Below are positions 1 through 7,989 of a DNA stretch of 40,261 nt, piece after piece. This DNA comes from an uncultured bacterium (lineage in GTDB: Bacteria > Gemmatimonadota > Gemmatimonadetes > Longimicrobiales > RSA9), in contig CALKIP010000008.1 in assembly GCA_937995995.1 (NCBI GenBank), positions 1 to 40,261 on the forward strand, in the 5' to 3' direction. The translations under genes and the position numbers were made by a program. How positions within the stretch are numbered: the stretch's first letter is position 1; every line of letters starts with the position of its first letter. The notes below the pieces were generated by a model, which was not told where the DNA came from, made no database searches, and saw nothing but the letters and a program-made list of their open reading frames with translations.

Positions 1-114
1 CAGGGTGTCGAATCGAAGGGTCACCTTGTCAGGATAGCGGGAACTCGGGTGCCGAGCAACGCGTACAGCACGTACCCGGCGGGCAGAGTGGCCCTCACGG
101 GCAAATCGTCCCAT

Positions 115-125
115 GTTGCTATGAT
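115..125 (+). promoter_or_regulatory. possible extended -10 promoter for ctaA
   Basis: The sequence TTGCTATGAT holds a TG-N-TATGAT extended -10 element (TATGAT at 120-125). I see no good -35 hexamer upstream, which extended -10 promoters can tolerate. A start near 132 would leave a leader of about 70 bases before the ctaA start at 202. The remainder of 1-201 shows no convincing gene: an open frame runs through it from a GTG at 49, but it has no homologous look and no ribosome site. Confidence 0.35.
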
Positions 126-201
126 TCCATACATTTGGGCCGGTCCGACGCGAGTGGATCGCAAGGGTCGGCCCATGTGCGAACCTTCACGGGAGCCAGT
201 G

Positions 202-1182
202 ATGCCCGTGCACACCATGGTCGGAACCGACGACGTCGCCGTGCAAGACGCGGTCCGACGGCGTTTCGTCCATCTTGCCGCCTTCTCGGCGGTATACAGC
301 TACCTCCTCATCGTCTTTGGCGGAATCGTTCGCATCACCGGTTCCGGCCTGGGGTGCGGCGATGACTGGCCGCTCTGCAACGGGCAGATCCTTCCGCCCT
401 GGGACCTGCCGACGTGGATCGAGTGGATCCACCGGCTCCTGGCGGCAGGGCTCGTGGTTCCGATCGCACTCGTCGCGATCCAGGCGGTGCGGCACCGGAA
501 GACCATCCTCGGTGGCGCGACCAACGCCGCCGGGCCCGCTTTGGTCGCCGTCGTGCTCCTCGTCGTGCAGGTCGCACTCGGCGCCATCACCGTCAAGTTC
601 CATCTGCCGGCCGCCATTACCTCGCTGCACTTCGTCAACGCGCTCCTCTTGGTCGCGGCGCTGATCCTGGCCGCATACCGTGCCCGCCCCGTGACGGGTG
701 TGGCCGAGGACGCTCGCGCGGGCCGCAAGTTCGCACGCAGTGCATTCGCGGCCATGGCGATGGGATTGCTGGTCGTGACCTTCGGCGCCCTCACGGCCAA
801 CACCGGCCTGATCGGCGCACAGACCGCGCCCAGCCCGGCCGCCTGGGCGTGCCAGGGCTTCCCGCTCTGCAACGGGTCGCTGCTCCCGGAGGGTGGAGGG
901 CTGGTGCACATTCACTGGACGCACCGCCTCGTCGCGTACCTGCTGTTTTTCCACGTGATCGGTGCGACCATCGCCGCGGTGAGGCGCGGCGCACCGCGGG
1001 CCGTGAAGAATGGCGCCATTGCCAGTCTCGTGCTCGTGGTCACTCAGGTGGTGGTCGCGGCAGGCCTCGTCCACATGCACCTTCCCAGCGGGATGCGAGT
1101 CCTGCATCTGGTCGTCGGGGCGGCGCTCTGGATGGCGCTCGTGGCGTGGTGGGCGGCGGCTTCCCGGGCAGCGTCGACGTGA
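202..1182 (+). CDS. ctaA: heme A synthase (COX15/CtaA family)
   Basis: Predicted 326-aa integral membrane enzyme that oxidises the C8 methyl of heme O to make heme A for the oxidase encoded just downstream. Its typical features are the early GGIVRITGSGLGCGDDWPLC segment, the EWIHRLLA histidine motif, a second half repeating the pattern (TANTGLIGAQ, then a WACQGFPLCNG cysteine motif, then HIHWTHRL), and a late HMHLPSG histidine. About eight hydrophobic helices alternate with these motifs, as expected for the duplicated four-helix fold. The frame is open back to 49, but ATG 202 is preferred because GGGAG lies six bases before it and the conserved region begins soon after. It precedes coxB by 140 bases, separated by a strong hairpin. 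Confidence 0.93.
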   Translation: MPVHTMVGTDDVAVQDAVRRRFVHLAAFSAVYSYLLIVFGGIVRITGSGLGCGDDWPLCNGQILPPWDLPTWIEWIHRLLAAGLVVPIALVAIQAVRHRKTILGGATNAAGPALVAVVLLVVQVALGAITVKFHLPAAITSLHFVNALLLVAALILAAYRARPVTGVAEDARAGRKFARSAFAAMAMGLLVVTFGALTANTGLIGAQTAPSPAAWACQGFPLCNGSLLPEGGGLVHIHWTHRLVAYLLFFHVIGATIAAVRRGAPRAVKNGAIASLVLVVTQVVVAAGLVHMHLPSGMRVLHLVVGAALWMALVAWWAAASRAAST

Positions 1183-1189
1183 TGCTTTG

Positions 1190-1233
1190 CTGTAGGGGTA
1201 ATCCCGACAACGGTGTCGGGGTTGCCCCTACAG
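1190..1233. repeat. 20-bp perfect-pairing palindrome (hairpin)
   Basis: Arms at 1190-1209 and 1214-1233 pair along all 20 positions (two as G-U pairs in RNA) around a four-base ACGG loop. The outer part reads CTGTAGGGG / CCCCTACAG. It lies 7 bases after the ctaA stop and about 90 bases before coxB. No T-run follows, so it is either a processing or attenuating hairpin or a dispersed palindromic repeat. Its very regular arms suggest the latter. Confidence 0.75.
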
Positions 1234-1322
1234 TGTGACTGCAGGCTTGACCCGACACGCAGTAAGGCTTAATCTGACGCCCCGTTAAACCCGGCGTACG
1301 TTGTAGGCTTAGTGAGGAGTGA

Positions 1323-2462
1323 ATGTCCTCTATACGGCGCAAGGCGCTTCCCGTCCTCGCCCTCGCCGCTATGGCGGCGGTATGGACCGGTTGTGCCGCA
1401 GAGAATTATCCCCAGTCGATCTTCCAGCCCGTCACGGATTTCGGCGCGCAGATCAACGACCTCTTCGCGGGCATCTTCTGGTGGACGATGCTCGTACTGG
1501 TCGTCGTTCAGGTCGTGCTGGTCTACATCCTGATCCGGTATCGCGATCGCCCCGGTGCGGAGCCGCGGAAGATCTACGGCAACAACATCGCCGAGATCCT
1601 CTGGACCCTCGGCCCGGCGATCATCGTCGTCTTCATCCTCGTGCCGACGGTTCGGACGATCTTCGACACCTACGAGCGGCCCGAAGGCGACGTGCTCGTC
1701 GTGGACGCGATCGGCCACCAGTGGTGGTGGGAGTTCCGCTATCCCGAGCTCGGCATCACGACCGCGAACGAGCTGCACCTGCCCATCGATCGGCCGATCG
1801 AGGTCCGGCTCTCCTCTGCCGATGTGATCCACAACTGGTGGGTGCCCAAGCTCGGCGGGAAGCGGTACAACTTCCCGCAGCCGGCAATGGCGCCGGGTGA
1901 GCCCGAGAAGCACAACTTCAACGTCCTCTACTTCAACATCTCCGAGCCTGGCGAGTACCTGGGCCAGTGTGCGGAGTTCTGCGGCGTGTCCCATGCGATC
2001 ATGCGCATGATGGTCGTCGCACAGGAGCCCGAGGAGTTCGAGGCGTGGGTCGCCGAGATGCGCGAGCCGGCGGGTGCGGTGCCCCAGGCCGCGGTGCCGG
2101 CGCCGACGCAGCCGGCCGAGGAGCCCGCGGCGCAGGCCGAGCTCGCCGAAGCGCCCGTCACGGCGCCGATGCAGGATGCCTCGCTCGTTGCCGAGGGCTA
2201 CCAGGTCTTCATGCGCACCGGCTGCGCCGCCTGCCACGCGATCAACGGCACGCCGGCGATCGGCGTCCTCGGACCGAACCTGACCGGGATCGGCAGCCGG
2301 TGGTCGATCGGCGCAGGGCTCTTCGACAACACCGACGAGAACATGGCGCGCTGGATTCGCAACGCTCCTGCGCTCAAGCCCGAAGCCAAGATGCAGGAGT
2401 TCCCGAACCTGAGCGATTCGGACATGAAGGCGCTGGTCGCCTACCTCCGGAGCCTGCAGTAG
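1323..2462 (+). CDS. coxB: cytochrome c oxidase subunit II with fused cytochrome c (caa3 type)
   Basis: Predicted 379-aa subunit that takes electrons from cytochrome c through CuA. The N-terminus looks like a lipoprotein signal (WTGC, Cys24). Two transmembrane helices lie near 50-72 and 92-112. The periplasmic cupredoxin domain has the aromatic HQWWWEF patch (132-138), CuA ligand His170, and the C-x-E-x-C-x3-H-x2-M motif (Cys216, Glu218, Cys220, His224, Met227). An Ala/Pro linker (about 250-285) leads to a C-terminal cytochrome c domain with CAACH at 301-305 and a likely Met ligand in KMQEFP. This fused heme domain defines the caa3 class. GAGGAG lies just upstream of ATG 1323. It is first in the coxBACD order. 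Confidence 0.96.
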   Translation: MSSIRRKALPVLALAAMAAVWTGCAAENYPQSIFQPVTDFGAQINDLFAGIFWWTMLVLVVVQVVLVYILIRYRDRPGAEPRKIYGNNIAEILWTLGPAIIVVFILVPTVRTIFDTYERPEGDVLVVDAIGHQWWWEFRYPELGITTANELHLPIDRPIEVRLSSADVIHNWWVPKLGGKRYNFPQPAMAPGEPEKHNFNVLYFNISEPGEYLGQCAEFCGVSHAIMRMMVVAQEPEEFEAWVAEMREPAGAVPQAAVPAPTQPAEEPAAQAELAEAPVTAPMQDASLVAEGYQVFMRTGCAACHAINGTPAIGVLGPNLTGIGSRWSIGAGLFDNTDENMARWIRNAPALKPEAKMQEFPNLSDSDMKALVAYLRSLQ

Positions 2463-2524
2463 GCGACGCCGGAGACCGAGACGGAATGTACGCAGCACTC
2501 ACGCATTCGAGCGGGATACGATAG

Positions 2525-4345
2525 ATGGCCACTGCGGAAGCGACGATCCAGACAGGCGCGACGGCCGATAGCAGCAACACCGGCCTCTGGAGCTGGATTA
2601 CCACCGTCGATCACAAACGGATCGGCATCCTGTACGGGGTGACCGCCCTCTTCTGGTTGGTGATCGGCGGCCTCGAAGCGCTGCTGATCCGGGTCCAGCT
2701 CTTGAAGCCGGAGAACGACTTCCTGAGCGCGGACTTCTACAACCAGATCTTCACGATGCACGGCACGACCATGATCTTCCTGGTCGGTATGCCGATCGCG
2801 GTCGCGTTCTTCAATTATCTGATCCCGCTCCAGATCGGGGCGCGTGACGTCGCCTTCCCGCGACTCAATGCGCTCTCCTACTGGATCTACTTCTTCGGCG
2901 GGATCTTCATCAACGTCGGGTTCTTCCTGGACGCCGCGCCGAACATGGGGTGGTTCGGCTACGCGCCGCTGACGTCCAACACCTACTCGCCCGGCCTGAA
3001 CGCGGACTTCTGGTCGATCGGGCTCCAGATCCTGGGCCTCGCATCGATCATGGGCGGGATCAACTTCATCGTCACGATCATCAACATGCGTGCGCCAGGG
3101 ATGAAACTGATGCGCATGCCTCTGTTCACGTGGATGGCGTTCGTGACCAGCTTCCTGCTGATCACGGCGCTGCCGGTGTTCGCCGTCGCGCTCTTCTTCC
3201 TGAGCTTCGACCGGTTCTACGGCACCAACTTCTACAACACGATGGCGGGCGGTGAGGCGATCCTCTGGCAGCACCTCTTCTGGATCTTCGGCCACCCGGA
3301 GGTCTACATCCTGATTCTGCCGGCGTTCGGCATCGTCTCGGATGTGCTGCCCTCGTTCACGCGCAAGCCGCTCTTCGGGTACAACCTGGTCGTCTACTCG
3401 GGGATCCTGATCGGCTTCATCGGCTGGGGCGTGTGGGCGCACCACATGTTCGCCGTCGGCATGGGGCCGATCGCCGACTCGTTCTTCTCGGTCAGCACCA
3501 TGATCATCGCGATCCCGACGGGCGTGAAGATCTTCAACTGGCTGGCCACGATGTGGGGCGGGACACTCCGGTTCAATACGCCGCTCCTCTTCTGCATCGC
3601 GTTCCTGTCGATGTTCACGATCGGCGGGATCTCGGGCGTGCACCACGGCTCGCCGCCGGCCGCGCTGCACCAGACGGACACGTACTACGTGGTCGCCCAC
3701 TTCCACTACGTGCTCGTCGGTGGTCTGATCATGGGCCTCTTCGCCGGGTTCTACTACTGGCTGCCCAAGGTCACCGGCCGCATGACGGACGAGAAGCTCG
3801 GCAAGTGGAACTTCTGGCTCTTCGTGATCGGGGCGAACATGACGTTCTTCCCGATGCACTTCGCCGGGCTGCTGGGGATGCCGCGTCGTATCTTCACCTA
3901 CTCGTCGGAGCTGAACCTCGAGACGATCAACCAGGTCATCTCGCTCGGCGGCTTCCTGACCGGACTCGGCCTGATCGTCTTCATCTGGAACGTGGTCCGC
4001 AGCCTCAAGAAGGGTGAGATCGCCGGGAGCAACCCGTGGGATGCGCACACGCTCGAGTGGGCCACGACGTCGCCGCCGCAGGAGTTCAACTTCGCGCGGA
4101 TGCCCGACATCAAGACGCGTGAACCGCTGTGGGACGGCGTCTCGGATGTGGACGTCGCCGGTGAGCCCGAGCGACCGATTCCCCTCCCCACGCCGTCGTT
4201 CTGGCCGATCTTCGTAGCGGCCGGGATCACGCTCTCGATGATCCTGTTCATGACCGAGCTGTGGTGGCCGCCGGTGCTCGGCGCCGCAGTCATCGCGATC
4301 GGCGTGATCAACTGGGGCTTCGAGCCGTTGATCAAGAAGAAGTAA
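2525..4345 (+). CDS. coxA: cytochrome c oxidase subunit I (A-type heme-copper oxidase)
   Basis: Predicted 606-aa catalytic subunit that reduces O2 to water and pumps protons. Heme a ligands are His79 (TMHG) and His394. The heme a3 ligand is His392 in HFHYV. CuB ligands are His257 (with cross-linked Tyr261 in GHPEVY) and His306/His307. Glu259 in GHPEVY, Asp108 in the ARDVAFPRLN segment and Lys335 in PTGVK mark the D and K proton channels of an A1-type enzyme. About twelve helices are visible. The C-terminal about 100 residues add two further hydrophobic stretches (FWPIFVAAGITLSMILF and onward), as in subunit I forms with an extended C-terminus. It starts 62 bases after coxB. Confidence 0.97.
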   Translation: MATAEATIQTGATADSSNTGLWSWITTVDHKRIGILYGVTALFWLVIGGLEALLIRVQLLKPENDFLSADFYNQIFTMHGTTMIFLVGMPIAVAFFNYLIPLQIGARDVAFPRLNALSYWIYFFGGIFINVGFFLDAAPNMGWFGYAPLTSNTYSPGLNADFWSIGLQILGLASIMGGINFIVTIINMRAPGMKLMRMPLFTWMAFVTSFLLITALPVFAVALFFLSFDRFYGTNFYNTMAGGEAILWQHLFWIFGHPEVYILILPAFGIVSDVLPSFTRKPLFGYNLVVYSGILIGFIGWGVWAHHMFAVGMGPIADSFFSVSTMIIAIPTGVKIFNWLATMWGGTLRFNTPLLFCIAFLSMFTIGGISGVHHGSPPAALHQTDTYYVVAHFHYVLVGGLIMGLFAGFYYWLPKVTGRMTDEKLGKWNFWLFVIGANMTFFPMHFAGLLGMPRRIFTYSSELNLETINQVISLGGFLTGLGLIVFIWNVVRSLKKGEIAGSNPWDAHTLEWATTSPPQEFNFARMPDIKTREPLWDGVSDVDVAGEPERPIPLPTPSFWPIFVAAGITLSMILFMTELWWPPVLGAAVIAIGVINWGFEPLIKKK

Positions 4346-4351
4346 GGGCGT

Positions 4352-4397
4352 GGGCGAGCGCGGGCTCGAGCGCGCGGGTGCTCCCACGCGCTCGCCC
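4352..4397. terminator. hairpin between coxA and coxC (possible attenuator)
   Basis: GGGCGAGCGCG at 4352-4362 is perfectly complementary to CGCGCTCGCCC at 4387-4397, with a GC-rich 24-base loop. It begins 7 bases after the coxA stop and ends about 55 bases before coxC. There is no T-tract. It could lower expression of the downstream subunits or stabilise the upstream mRNA. Confidence 0.5.
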
Positions 4398-4452
4398 TTG
4401 CCCTCGCGTCCGCCCCACGGAGTGATAAACGATACGTGAAAGTGAGTATCCA

Positions 4453-5052
4453 GTGAATCACGCAGCCGCCGCCCCGATCGACGAGCACGCTACGTCGACG
4501 GGGATCGACAACTTCAAACTCGGGTTCTGGACCTTCATCGGGTCGGAGTGCCTATTCTTCGGTGGGCTGATCTCGACCTACATGGTCTACAAGGGCGAGA
4601 GCGTGGTCGGACCGTACCCGGCCGACGTCTTCAGCCTCCCGCTGACCACGCTCAGCACCTTCGTGCTGCTCATGAGCAGCCTCAACATGGTGCTCGCCCT
4701 CGCCGCCGTGCAGCGCGACGACCGCAAGGGCACCCTGTTCTGGCTGGCGATGACCGCGGGATTCGGCGCGCTCTTCCTCGGGTTCCAGGCGTACGAGTTC
4801 ACGCACTTCTACAATGAAGGGCTCGGGTTGGGCAGGAACCTGTTCAGCTCCTCCTTCTACATCCTGACCGGGTTCCACGGCGCGCACGTCTTCGTCGGCG
4901 TGCTCTGGCTCCTCATCCTCTGGGTGCAGTCGCTGCGCGGGCAGATCAGCTCCGCCGATGCGGTCAAGGTCGAGGTCGCTGGCCTCTACTGGCACTTCGT
5001 GGACGTCGTCTGGATCGTGATCTTCACCCTGATCTACCTGCTGGAATCGTGA
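4453..5052 (+). CDS. coxC: cytochrome c oxidase subunit III
   Basis: Predicted 199-aa membrane subunit with five helices, the size of the short bacterial subunit III. Family features include the first-helix LGFWTFIGSECLFFGGL segment, the GFQAYEFTHF region, the FYILTGFHGAHVFVGVLWLL histidine motif and the terminal YWHFVDVVWIVIF segment. The subunit stabilises the catalytic subunit. The start is a GTG with no clear ribosome site, chosen because the conserved part begins about 20 residues later and no better start lies in frame. The last codons lie in a 32-bp tandem duplication (see 5014-5077), so the present ending LLES replaces an inferred ancestral LVE ending. Confidence 0.93.
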   Translation: MNHAAAAPIDEHATSTGIDNFKLGFWTFIGSECLFFGGLISTYMVYKGESVVGPYPADVFSLPLTTLSTFVLLMSSLNMVLALAAVQRDDRKGTLFWLAMTAGFGALFLGFQAYEFTHFYNEGLGLGRNLFSSSFYILTGFHGAHVFVGVLWLLILWVQSLRGQISSADAVKVEVAGLYWHFVDVVWIVIFTLIYLLES

Positions 5053-5077
5053 TTTTCACCCTGATCTACCTGGTGGA
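5014..5077. repeat. 32-bp tandem duplication at the end of coxC
   Basis: Bases 5014-5045 and 5046-5077 are adjacent copies of the same 32-bp unit, differing at two positions (C to T and C to G). The first copy encodes the end of CoxC. Because 32 is not a multiple of three, the frame shifts and stops at 5050-5052 inside the second copy. Read in the old frame, the second copy still encodes VIFTLIYLVE and then TAG at 5078-5080. The coxD ribosome site is untouched. Confidence 0.9.
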
Positions 5078-5090
5078 GTAGAGAGGTAGC

Positions 5091-5423
5091 ATGGCGGACA
5101 ACGTTATTCATTCGTCCCAAGGGACGGCACAAAAGGCCGAGCACGCGCACCCGGGGCCAAGGACCTATGTGATGATCGCCGTGATCCTGGCGATCCTCAC
5201 CGCGGCCGAGGTGGCGGTCGTCTACGTGCCGGCACTCGAGCCCGTCGTCCTGTACCTGCTGGTCGCCATGTCGGCCGCCCAGTTCATCCTGGTGGTCATG
5301 TTCTACATGCACCTGAAGTTCGACAGCAAGGTCGTCACGGGCGTCTTCCTCGCCCCATTCTCCCTTGCGGTCTTCATGTTGATCGGCCTCCTCATGCTCT
5401 TCAAGGTGCTTCCGCTGATCTAG
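5091..5423 (+). CDS. coxD: cytochrome c oxidase subunit IV (prokaryotic small subunit)
   Basis: Predicted 110-aa protein with three hydrophobic helices (about 27-48, 51-72 and 82-106) and the MFYMHLKFD motif after the second helix, typical of the small subunit IV (CtaF/CyoD-like) of bacterial heme-copper oxidases. The short N-terminus is His-rich and polar. It likely stabilises the CuB site and assembly. GAGAGG lies five bases before ATG 5091. It is the last gene of the cox operon and is followed by a strong terminator. Confidence 0.88.
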   Translation: MADNVIHSSQGTAQKAEHAHPGPRTYVMIAVILAILTAAEVAVVYVPALEPVVLYLLVAMSAAQFILVVMFYMHLKFDSKVVTGVFLAPFSLAVFMLIGLLMLFKVLPLI

Positions 5424-5462
5424 GGCGGCTCGCCAGTCGCTGAAGTACCTGGTGCATCGATT

Positions 5463-5510
5463 TCGACCCCGACCCCGAACCGGAAACCATCCGGTCGGGG
5501 TCGGGGTCGA
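5463..5510. terminator. strong bidirectional terminator between coxD and the convergent gene
   Basis: TCGACCCCGACCCCGA at 5463-5478 is the exact reverse complement of 5495-5510. This gives a perfect 16-bp stem with a 16-base loop that itself holds a CCGG...CCGG mini-stem. It sits between convergent genes (coxD ends at 5423, the minus-strand gene ends at 5641). A short GTCATTTGTCC follows on the plus strand. The rest of 5424-5640 shows nothing else. Confidence 0.8.
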
Positions 5511-5640
5511 GTCATTTGTCCTCCCCTCGCCGACACCTGTACGCGCGCTCGCCACAGAGCGGACACGAACGGACCTGCCGGACTCCGGATCCGGCGTTCA
5601 TAACCATCCCGGGGGGAAACCTTCCCAATGACCGCGGGCA

Positions 5641-6609
5641 TCAGGCCGGCCGTTCCAGCGATTGCTCCCTGAGGCCGTGGACTTCGCGGCGAAGGACGGG
5701 GTGCTCGCCCCAGAGGTAGGCGCCAATGGCGAGTGCGGCCAGGAGGTTGCCGACCAGGATGTTCCACCAGCCGAGCGTGCCCAGGATCCAGCTCGCGAAG
5801 ATGGCGACGATGCCAATGAAGAGCACCTCGTTCACCACGAAGAAAAGGATCAACCCGAGGAGCAACGGCGGCTGCCGCTCCGCGCCCATGACGAAGGCCG
5901 CGGCGATGATGCCGACGATGATGAACGCCGCGACGTGAATGATCGTATAGAGCGCCACCGTTCCGGTGGCCACCCGCACGTCGCCGATGGTGTTGGCGCC
6001 GTAGAGGAGGGCAGAGCCGAGTGCACCGGGAGTGAAGAACACGCGTCCGGCGATGGCGTCGAAGATCAGGAACCACAGGGCGACGACGACGGCGCCGAGC
6101 AGTCCGGCGACCACGCCTTCCCGCAGGATGCGGTGTTCGGCGAGCACATCCAGCCATGTGACCGATTTCACCACGCCGCTCAGGTGGAGGTAGCCCAGGA
6201 GGACGATCCCGGCCATGAGATTTCCCACCAGCACCTCGGGCCAGCCAAGCTCCGCGACCACGTTGGTCCCCGTGATGATCACACTCGAATAGAAGATCAG
6301 ATCGAAGAGGAGGACGCCGAGGACAACGCCAAGGAGGAAGGCGGGCACCGTTTCCACCTTGCTCAAGAGCCACGCGACGATGACGCCGATCGCCAGGAAC
6401 ACGCCGTAGTGGAAGACCGTGTACCCGATGATGAGACCGGTGTCGATCGAAACGGTCTCACGGCCGGTCAGCATGCTCGAAACGAACGCCGGGGTGTAAA
6501 ACGCTCGGCCCTGGATCAGGTCGATCACCAGGAACCAGACGGCCAGGGCGGTGGCGGCGAGCAAACCGGCCACGAGGCCGCGGACAAGGATAGAATGTCG
6601 AGCTGCCAC
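5641..6609 (-). CDS. integral membrane protein made of two tandem homologous halves
   Basis: Predicted 322-aa protein of unknown function with about eight transmembrane helices. Two halves align by eye. One begins LVRGLVAGLLAATALAVWFL and the other ILREGVVAGLLGAVVVALWF. Each continues with a D-x-I-x-G-R-x-F-[YF]-T-P motif (QGRAFYTP and AGRVFFTP) and ends in a LGW..[VI]LVGNL.A motif (LGWPEVLVGNLMA and LGWWNILVGNLLA). Start GTG 6609 is chosen because AGGAGG precedes it by four bases; the frame stays open upstream to 6702 without a ribosome site. It sits convergent to the cox operon and upstream of nothing obvious. A link to oxidase assembly is possible from position only; I do not recognise the family. 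Confidence 0.75.
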   Translation of the reverse strand: MAARHSILVRGLVAGLLAATALAVWFLVIDLIQGRAFYTPAFVSSMLTGRETVSIDTGLIIGYTVFHYGVFLAIGVIVAWLLSKVETVPAFLLGVVLGVLLFDLIFYSSVIITGTNVVAELGWPEVLVGNLMAGIVLLGYLHLSGVVKSVTWLDVLAEHRILREGVVAGLLGAVVVALWFLIFDAIAGRVFFTPGALGSALLYGANTIGDVRVATGTVALYTIIHVAAFIIVGIIAAAFVMGAERQPPLLLGLILFFVVNEVLFIGIVAIFASWILGTLGWWNILVGNLLAALAIGAYLWGEHPVLRREVHGLREQSLERPA

Positions 6610-6792
6610 GTTGCCTCCTGGGGTAGGGGAGTAGGCGGCCGCCGACCCGCCGGGGTCGGGGCGAAATCTCGCTTGTTCCGGAGCCGTGGCGCCTGAATGC
6701 AAGGCCCGGTCCGCCCGATGTACGAAGCCGCGGCCCGGCCGGAATCGGCCGAACCGCGGCTCACGAAGGTCGGTGCGTCGTCCGCCGGACCT

Positions 6793-7749
6793 CTACGCCG
6801 GCAGCTTGTCCAATACCATCAGGAGCAGGAGCACCGGCAGATAGATGATCGAGCCCAGGAAGAGGCGCCGGGCTCGTACCCGGGATCGGTCCAGCGTCAT
6901 GGCGACGGCCAGCCCGGCGAAGGCGATACCGAGGATCAGCGCGCCGAAGAAGTACAGCGCACCGGTCAGTCCGAGAAGTGTGGGCAGCAGGCTGACCGGG
7001 AGCAGCGTCACGGCGTAGAGCATGGCCTGCCGGCTCGTCTGCTCGCCATCCGGATCGAAGAGGCTCAGCATGGCGAATCCGCCTTCACGGTAATCCTCCC
7101 GGTAGAGCCAGGCGAGGGCCAGGAAGTGGGGCAGCTGCCAGAGGAAGAGGATCCAGAACAGCGCCCACCCGACCGTATTCACGCCGTTGCCGGCCGCGGT
7201 CCACCCGGCCAGGATCGGGAGCGCGCCCGGCACGGCGCCGACGATCGTCGACAGCGAGGTGCGCTGCTTGAGCGGCGTGTAGATGAACACGTAGCTCACC
7301 GTACTCGCCGCCGTGACCAACGAGGTCAGCGGCTCGACGAAGAAGGCGAGGTAGGCGAGCCCCACGACCGTCGTGCCCCAACTGAAGCGCGCGGCCTCAC
7401 CGGGCTCCAGCCGTCCGGACGGCAGCGGCCGGATGCGTGTGCGGCGCATTCGACCATCGTTCTCGCGCTCGGCCACCTGGTTCAGCGCGTTGGTGCCACT
7501 CGCGGCCAATGCCGTGCCGACCACGAGGTGGAGGAGGCGCACCCAGTCGATCGGCCCGGTCAGCGCCATGTAATAGCCCGCCAATGCGGTCAGCACCGAA
7601 AGCCGGGTGATCCCCGGCTTGGTCAGCTCGTAATACGCACGTGCCCGGCTCCGCTGGCCGGTCTGCCGCGTCGCCGATGAGGCCGGGGCACGCACCGCTT
7701 CGGTGCTCGCCCGGTCCGTCGTCGCGCCCGTGCTCGAAGGTACGCTCAA
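6793..7749 (-). CDS. ctaB: protoheme IX farnesyltransferase (heme O synthase)
   Basis: Predicted 318-aa UbiA-family prenyltransferase that adds a farnesyl group to heme B, giving heme O, the substrate of CtaA. The first Asp-rich motif is in NQVAERENDGRMRRTRIRPL. The loop YTPLKQRTSLSTIVGAVPGA is characteristic of heme O synthases. The second acidic motif is in YREDYREGGFAML. About nine helices follow the family pattern. The N-terminal 35 residues are polar and not conserved. The start is TTG 7749, supported by AGGAG six bases upstream. It is transcribed away from the formate dehydrogenase genes, toward the cox operon, and completes heme A synthesis with ctaA at the window start. Confidence 0.95.
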   Translation of the reverse strand: MSVPSSTGATTDRASTEAVRAPASSATRQTGQRSRARAYYELTKPGITRLSVLTALAGYYMALTGPIDWVRLLHLVVGTALAASGTNALNQVAERENDGRMRRTRIRPLPSGRLEPGEAARFSWGTTVVGLAYLAFFVEPLTSLVTAASTVSYVFIYTPLKQRTSLSTIVGAVPGALPILAGWTAAGNGVNTVGWALFWILFLWQLPHFLALAWLYREDYREGGFAMLSLFDPDGEQTSRQAMLYAVTLLPVSLLPTLLGLTGALYFFGALILGIAFAGLAVAMTLDRSRVRARRLFLGSIIYLPVLLLLMVLDKLPA

Positions 7750-7989
7750 AGACGACTCCTGCGATTACCACCCCGCCGTCCGCACGGCCATGACCAGCAT
7801 CGCCGCCCGGGGCAGGGGCGATGCCAAGACCCGCCGGAGCGGTCGGGGTTCGAACTTCAGATGCATATAATACAACCCAAAGGGCAAAGCTTTCCATATC
7901 TGCCGCAATTTCGGGGCGAGGGGCGTGAAGGGCCGCGGACGATGTGCAGTCGTGGCGCCGTTCTCGATTCATGGCAGCGCCCCGAGGCC
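7750..7989. other. intergenic region upstream of ctaB with an AT-rich island
   Basis: No gene seen. At 7862-7899 there is a rare AT-rich patch. Read on the minus strand it contains TATTATAT, a plausible -10 for ctaB about 115 bases upstream of its start. No well-spaced -35 is visible. I see no clear terminator for the formate dehydrogenase operon, whose 3' end is at 7990. Confidence 0.3.

Noticed and set aside
2441..4387. Long open minus-strand frame (648 codons) opposite coxA
   Set aside because: It is antisense to an unmistakable coxA. Its His/Asp/Glu/Arg/Val-rich composition is that of a GC-rich antisense shadow and has no domain.
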